From CALMEH01 sp964548225 (GTDB taxonomy: Bacteria > Acidobacteriota > Blastocatellia > Pyrinomonadales > Pyrinomonadaceae), in the NCBI GenBank assembly GCA_964548225.1, contig CAZJQP010000048.1, positions 1 to 37,673 on the forward strand: DNA of 37,673 nt. The letters run 5' to 3'. Positions 33,646 to 37,673 of the stretch are shown here, piece by piece. The stretch's first letter is position 1. Each line of letters opens with the position of its first letter. Made by a program: the position numbers and the translations under genes. The notes beneath the pieces were generated by a model. The model was given only the letters and a program-made list of their open reading frames with translations. It was not told the origin of the DNA and searched no databases.

Positions 33646-34407
33646 ATGGCAGAAGTAAAAAAAGCACCGAAAGCAAAAGCGGAAACGCCGCAATCTGAAA
33701 TAAAAGCGAAAGTCGAAACGCCGAAAGCGGAGGCAAAACCAAAGACCGCGCCGAAACCGAAATCTGCGCCAAAGCCGAAAGCCGCGCCGAAAGCTGAAAG
33801 CAAACAATCTGCACCGAAGACAGAAACGAAACAAACATCTGCTCCGGCAATGAGCGCGACGCAGATGCCTGCGGATTTCGCGCAGATGATTGTAAATCAA
33901 CTGATTGAAGCGCAAAGAATGTGGCTCGAAATCACAACGCAACAAACTGCGTTAGTTTTCAAAACCGTTTCAGACGTGATGGGAATGTCGAACAATGCGC
34001 CGACCGAAGCGTTATCGAATTGGGCGAAACAAGGCGCGGAAAGTTTTATTGCGGCGCAAAAACAGTTTGCGGAAATCGCTCTGAAACAAAGCGCGGATTT
34101 AATGCAAGCCGTTCAATCGGGTGCGGATTTTTCAAATCCGAATGTGCTTGGAACTTTGCAGGAAACCGCTGGAAAAGGTCTGGAAACACTGGTTCAACTG
34201 CGTTCAGCCTGGCTTGATTTTGCGAAACAGCAAAACGCGCAAATGATGAAAACCGTCAAACAAGGTTTGAATCAGCCGGAAGGTTCGCCGATTAATACCA
34301 TTGCCGATTTCGCCGAAAACACGATGAATAGCTACGTTGAAATCCAAAAACGCTGGCTCGATATGGCAACACAACTGCCGATTTTCGGTGCGAAAGATAA
34401 GAAGTAA
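33646..34407 (+). CDS. Phasin-like protein with Lys/Ala/Pro-rich N-terminal tail
   Basis: The 253-residue protein has two parts. Residues about 1-70 are Lys/Ala/Pro-rich with repeats such as KPKSAPKPKAAPK, like histone-H1-type or PhaF tails that bind DNA. Residues about 75-245 are helical with phasin-like content (QMIVNQLIEAQRMW, FIAAQKQFAEIALKQSADLMQ, TIADFAENTMNSYVEIQKRW). In other bacteria such proteins tether PHA granules to the nucleoid. The phasin assignment is supported by the neighbouring phaR and small phasin gene. The low-complexity tail is written with few codons, producing DNA repeats. Confidence 0.82.
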   Translation: MAEVKKAPKAKAETPQSEIKAKVETPKAEAKPKTAPKPKSAPKPKAAPKAESKQSAPKTETKQTSAPAMSATQMPADFAQMIVNQLIEAQRMWLEITTQQTALVFKTVSDVMGMSNNAPTEALSNWAKQGAESFIAAQKQFAEIALKQSADLMQAVQSGADFSNPNVLGTLQETAGKGLETLVQLRSAWLDFAKQQNAQMMKTVKQGLNQPEGSPINTIADFAENTMNSYVEIQKRWLDMATQLPIFGAKDKK

Positions 34408-34412
34408 TTTAC

Positions 34413-34508
34413 CCACAGATGAACACAGATAGACACAGATGATTTTATGCAAGATAATGAATTGAGTTAAATTAATTCTTATCTGTGTTTATCTGTGTTC
34501 ATCTGTGG
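34413..34508. repeat. 28-bp inverted repeat between phasin-like and GNAT genes
   Basis: The arms 34413-34440 (starting ccacagatgaacacagat) and 34481-34508 (ending gttcatctgtgg) match at 27 of 28 positions around a 40-base centre. Each arm is built of a repeated ACACAGAT unit. It may act as a terminator or be a mobile repeat; it lies 11 bases upstream of the GNAT start. Confidence 0.85.
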
Positions 34509-34519
34509 ACAATTAAAAT

Positions 34520-35089
34520 ATGGCGAAACAATCTGCGAAAAAACGAAATTATCCTTGGACGACAAATATTGACGGCACGAACGTAACTTTGCGTTTGATG
34601 ACGGCAGACGATAAAAACGCACTTCTCAAATTCGGGCGGACTTTGCCGGAAGACGATTTGCTTTTCCTTTCGTTCGATATTACGAGTGAAGAGTTTGTCG
34701 AAACCTGGATAAAGCGCGTAGAGAAGGGAAATTGGCACACGATTTTAGTCGAGATCGGCGGAAAATTGGTCGGACACGGAAGTCTTATGCGGACGGAGCA
34801 AATCTGGTCACGGCACTTGGGAGAAATAGTTCTGCTTCTCGCTCCCGAAACTCGCGGCAAGGGATTAGGAAATATTTTAGCGGGCGAAATTTTCTCGAAA
34901 GCCGAAGAATTAGGCTTGATGAAAGTCGTTGCACGGATGGCGGCAGATCAAAAAGGCGCGATTCAAGTCTTTGAAAAACTTGGCTTTACCGCCGAAGCAC
35001 TCTTGGCAGATTACGTCATTGACCGTAAAAATCGAACACACGATTTGATTGCAATGTCGTATGATTTGACCGGATTTAACGAAGAGTAA
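34520..35089 (+). CDS. GNAT-family N-acetyltransferase
   Basis: The 189-residue protein fits the GNAT fold: the acetyl-CoA binding loop is APETRGKGLGNILAGEIFSKA (about residues 110-130), followed by MKVVARMAADQKGAIQVFEKLGF, the typical motif A/B order. It transfers an acetyl group from acetyl-CoA to an amine, but the acceptor is unknown. It has no clear operon partner. The 28-bp inverted repeat precedes it and a ~145-bp repeat element begins immediately after its stop. Confidence 0.88.
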   Translation: MAKQSAKKRNYPWTTNIDGTNVTLRLMTADDKNALLKFGRTLPEDDLLFLSFDITSEEFVETWIKRVEKGNWHTILVEIGGKLVGHGSLMRTEQIWSRHLGEIVLLLAPETRGKGLGNILAGEIFSKAEELGLMKVVARMAADQKGAIQVFEKLGFTAEALLADYVIDRKNRTHDLIAMSYDLTGFNEE

Positions 35090-35090
35090 A

Positions 35091-35235
35091 GACTGGAGCG
35101 CAAGAGGCTTGCTTGCCTGAGCGCGAAGCGCGAAAAAGCGTCTAAATAAAAATCAAGTTGAATGGAGGCAAACGCCGTTAGATTGCTACGCGAAATGCTC
35201 TGCAATCTTGCCAGCGAGCCGTTTGCGCTCCAATC
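35091..35235. repeat. TIR-bearing repeat element, copy 1
   Basis: This ~145-base element starts GACTGGAGCGCAAG and ends GCGCTCCAATC, imperfect terminal inverted repeats. Its body (cgcgaaaaagcg, aatcaagttgaatg, gcaaacg) matches the reverse complement of 37535-37673. It begins two bases after the GNAT stop and ends nine bases before the WS/DGAT ATG. It has no coding capacity, as expected for a MITE- or REP-like element. Confidence 0.85.
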
Positions 35236-35243
35236 AAAAAAAT

Positions 35244-36680
35244 ATGAGCCAAACAAAACTAAATCACCGATTGACTTCGATTGATGCGGCGTTTCTTTAT
35301 CTTGAGAAGAAGGAATGCCCGATGCACATTGGCTCGACGAGTATTTTTGAAGGCAATCTCACACATAAAAATTTGGTCAAACATCTCGAAGACCGTCTGC
35401 ATCTGCTGCCACGTTATGTGCAAAAGGTTGTGCCTGACACTTTCAATATCGGGCATCCAACGTGGGAAGATGCCGAAGATTTCGACATTCAAAATCACAT
35501 TTTCAAAATCAAGCAAAAAGGCGCGATGACCGAAACGGAACTTGTCAAAGTCGCGGGCGAAACTCTCTCATCCGTGATGGACAGAAATAAACCGCTTTGG
35601 GAATTATATGTCGTTGAAAGATTGGAAGGCGGACGCTCGGCATTGATTGCAAAAGTTCATCATTGTATGGTTGACGGCATTTCGGGTGTTGATTTAATAA
35701 AGATTATTTTCGACATTTCGCCCGATTCGACTGCGCCGCCGAAACCTGAAATTGTTAAAATTGAAACACCGAAAAAAGAACCGATTCAGAAACTTCTCGA
35801 ATCAGTAATGGGCGGATTGCAGGAAACCACTTCGCGCCTTATGGAAATGCAAGGCGGTTTGCTTTATATGGCTTCAAATCTGGCAAAAGCTGAAACCGTC
35901 GAAAATCTTCCGCAAGTTGCAGAGGTTTTGCCCGCCGTAACCACGCCGCCCCCGATGCTTCCTTTTAACGGAAAATGTTCGGGCGAAAGGCGACTTGCTT
36001 GGAGCGAATTTTCTTTCACGGATGCGAGAAAGGTAAGAAACGTCTTGGGCGGAACAGTCAACGATGTCGTGCTAACGGTTTTGAGCGAATCCGTAGCGCG
36101 TTACACGACTTTTCATAAAGAAAAAATCAAAGGCAAACAGATGCGTTTTATGGTGCCGGTCAGTTTGCGTCAGAAAGATCAACGCGGTGCGTTGGGAAAT
36201 TTGATTTCCATTTTGCCGGTTGAAATTCCGCTCGATATTGCAACTTTGCCGGAGCGTTTCAAATACGTCAATCAAAAAACCGCTTTGATGAAAGAATCAA
36301 AAATGGCGGAAGGTTTGATGTTGTTCGGCGCAATTTACGGAGTAATTCCCGCGCCTCTGCAATCAATTTTGGGGCAAATCGCCGATTTGCCGTTTCCGCC
36401 GTTTAATATGGTGGCGACGAATGTTCCGGGTCCGCAAGTTCCGCTTTATCTTGCCGGACGGAAAATGTTAATTCAATACCCGTATGTGCCAATCGGCTAC
36501 GGTTTGGGTTTGGGTTGCGCGATTTTGAGTTATAATCAATATCTCTACTTTGGTTTGTCATCAGACGCACAAGCAATGCCCGATGTCGAAAAATTCAAAG
36601 AAATTTTGGACGAAGTTTTCGCCGATTTACTGCAAACAGTCGAAACATTAGAACATCAAACTTCAAGCGCAAACGCTTGA
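35244..36680 (+). CDS. WS/DGAT wax ester synthase/diacylglycerol acyltransferase-type protein
   Basis: Family members esterify acyl-CoA to fatty alcohols or diacylglycerol, making wax esters or triacylglycerols. The catalytic HHxxxDG motif is present as HHCMVDG (H139-G145), and PLWELYVVERLEGG and MVPVSLR, NMVATNVPGPQ are typical. The 478-residue length fits. The start MSQTKLN (35244) is chosen because the open frame to 35208 lies inside the repeat element. No ribosome-binding site is visible, so its leader may be formed by the repeat. The neighbouring lipase-like gene suggests a neutral-lipid or ester function. Some members have other acyltransferase roles. Confidence 0.9.
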   Translation: MSQTKLNHRLTSIDAAFLYLEKKECPMHIGSTSIFEGNLTHKNLVKHLEDRLHLLPRYVQKVVPDTFNIGHPTWEDAEDFDIQNHIFKIKQKGAMTETELVKVAGETLSSVMDRNKPLWELYVVERLEGGRSALIAKVHHCMVDGISGVDLIKIIFDISPDSTAPPKPEIVKIETPKKEPIQKLLESVMGGLQETTSRLMEMQGGLLYMASNLAKAETVENLPQVAEVLPAVTTPPPMLPFNGKCSGERRLAWSEFSFTDARKVRNVLGGTVNDVVLTVLSESVARYTTFHKEKIKGKQMRFMVPVSLRQKDQRGALGNLISILPVEIPLDIATLPERFKYVNQKTALMKESKMAEGLMLFGAIYGVIPAPLQSILGQIADLPFPPFNMVATNVPGPQVPLYLAGRKMLIQYPYVPIGYGLGLGCAILSYNQYLYFGLSSDAQAMPDVEKFKEILDEVFADLLQTVETLEHQTSSANA

Positions 36681-36752
36681 AAACGGAAAATGAAAAGTGG
36701 AAAATGGAAAATTAAATCAGATTCAAATTTTCCACTTTCCATTTTCCGTTTT
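36681..36752. repeat. Inverted repeat between WS/DGAT and hydrolase genes
   Basis: The left arm (from 36681, aaacggaaaatgaaaagtgg onward) and right arm (36725-36752, ending ccattttccgtttt) are near reverse complements with few mismatches. It lies between the two genes and stops 11 bases before the hydrolase ATG. It could reduce read-through or be another repeat-family member. Confidence 0.75.
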
Positions 36753-36763
36753 ACATTTATTTT

Positions 36764-37534
36764 ATGGACATTTTAGAAGGCGAACTTGAAGCATTTACGG
36801 GCTTCGACAAAGAAATGCGCGAACACGCGCTGCCGATTTGGTTTGAATCTTTGGTTGGAATTGATTGGACTTTGCTACATCTTTCGCCTGTCTATTACGG
36901 CTTTGGCGTGCCGCAAGGCGACGGTTCGCCGGTCGTTATTGTTCCGGGTTTTTTGGGTTCTGATTTTTATCTTTACGAACTTTATTTATGGCTGAATAGA
37001 ATCGGCTATCGTCCGTATTTTTCGAGCATCGGTTGGAACGCCGATTGTTTGCACACGCTTTCCGAAAAACTTATCGAAACAATTCACCGCGCACATAAAG
37101 AAACGGGCAAAAAAGTTAATTTAATCGGACACAGCCTTGGCGGAGTTTTATCGCGTTCGGCGGCGGTTCAAAACTTTGAAATTATCGAATCGGTTATCAC
37201 ACTTGCGTCGCCTTTTCGCGGCGTGCGTTCGCATCCGAACGTCGTCAAAATGGCAAAAAAAATCCGCGCCAGAATTTTCGCACAAACCGATAAATCCGAA
37301 TTTCCAAACTGCTACACCGGATTCTGCCACTGCAAAACCGTCAGCGCATTGCAAACCGTCCTGCCGCAAAAAGTCCGCCGCACCGCGATTTTCACAAAGA
37401 GCGACGGCATCGTTGACTGGCAAAACTGCCGCTCGGTGTTTGAAGAAAACAATTTTGAAGTTACCGGCACGCACATCGGCTTGGTCTATAATTTTCAAGT
37501 TTATAAATTGATTGCCGAACGTCTAAAAAATTAG
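36764..37534 (+). CDS. Lipase-like alpha/beta hydrolase
   Basis: The 256-residue protein has the nucleophile elbow GHSLGG (S124), an acid candidate at D214 or D218 (KSDGIVDW) and the catalytic H237 (GTHIGL). The oxyanion region PVVIVPGFLGSDFYLYEL precedes it. This layout matches triacylglycerol lipase/PGAP1-like hydrolases. No signal peptide is visible, so it is probably intracellular, which suits turnover of stored esters made by the preceding acyltransferase. Substrate is inference. The gene stops at 37534, directly against the second repeat element. Confidence 0.88.
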   Translation: MDILEGELEAFTGFDKEMREHALPIWFESLVGIDWTLLHLSPVYYGFGVPQGDGSPVVIVPGFLGSDFYLYELYLWLNRIGYRPYFSSIGWNADCLHTLSEKLIETIHRAHKETGKKVNLIGHSLGGVLSRSAAVQNFEIIESVITLASPFRGVRSHPNVVKMAKKIRARIFAQTDKSEFPNCYTGFCHCKTVSALQTVLPQKVRRTAIFTKSDGIVDWQNCRSVFEENNFEVTGTHIGLVYNFQVYKLIAERLKN

Positions 37535-37673
37535 GACTGGAGCGCAAGCGGCTCGCTTGCAACGCCGCGCTTTTCAGCGGCGTAACGACGTTTGCATACA
37601 TTCAACTTGATTTCATCCTAAATGCTTTTTCGCGCTTTCGCGTTCAGGTAAGCGAGCCGCTTGCGCTCCAGTC
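37535..37673. repeat. TIR-bearing repeat element, copy 2 (reverse orientation)
   Basis: This 139-base element starts GACTGGAGCGCAAGCGGCTC and ends with the exact reverse complement of that sequence at the window end, a perfect TIR of at least 24 bases. It is the reverse-oriented relative of 35091-35235. It begins immediately after the hydrolase stop codon. It might extend beyond the window, although the matching TIR suggests it ends here. Confidence 0.85.

Noticed and set aside
35208..35243. Upstream start for the WS/DGAT gene
   Set aside because: The region lies in the TIR element and encodes residues unlike the family, whereas MSQTKLN at 35244 fits.

Overview
The window reads as a chromosomal segment of a Gram-negative, fairly AT-rich bacterium. 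A type VI secretion (T6SS) cluster, lipoprotein and Sec-type signal peptides support the diderm assignment. Phasins with a PhaR regulator and a wax-ester-synthase-like acyltransferase suggest polyester and possibly neutral-lipid storage. Together with the class I type HMG-CoA reductase and the many short intergenic inverted repeats, this would fit an Acidobacteriota-like genome. That taxonomic guess is inference only; no rRNA or other marker gene is present. No tRNA, rRNA, CRISPR array, transposase or phage gene was seen.

Region 1 (522-24376, all + strand) is one long T6SS locus in the order tssL, tssM, tagJ(impE), small HExxH protein, tssA, tssB, tssC, hcp, tssE, tssF, small membrane protein, tssG, clpV(tssH), M15/LAS-like peptidase, vgrG with a transthyretin-like tail, LysM-metzincin-like protein, lipoprotein, small exported protein, PAAR. 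It ends at a strong intrinsic terminator (24395-24427). Inner-membrane anchors, sheath, baseplate, tube, spike and the sheath-recycling ATPase are all encoded. The baseplate gene tssK and the lipoprotein gene tssJ are not in the window, and no gene is visible in the 521 bases before tssL. Three separate proteins carry zinc-hydrolase motifs and lie among the structural genes, so they are the best effector candidates. The two exported proteins just after the last of them are the best immunity candidates.

Region 2 (24377-31142) starts with a striking array of about 13 degenerate 21-bp units directly upstream of an XRE-type regulator. A 27-bp perfect inverted repeat follows, at the convergent junction with fumarase (fumC, - strand). 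Then come a Ycf48-like beta-propeller protein (-), a class I type HMG-CoA reductase with an unusual N-terminal domain, a phytanoyl-CoA dioxygenase family protein and an exported protein of unknown function.

Region 3 (31151-37673) has a Ca2+/H+ antiporter (-), PhaR (-), and a divergent promoter region with a palindrome and a near-consensus sigma-70 promoter reading into a small phasin-like gene. A second phasin-like gene with a histone-H1-like tail, a GNAT acetyltransferase, a WS/DGAT acyltransferase and a lipase-like alpha/beta hydrolase follow. The last two genes are bracketed by two oppositely oriented copies of a ~140-bp element with terminal inverted repeats. Several other short inverted-repeat or heptamer-repeat families fill the intergenic gaps, and one heptamer block lies inside clpV.
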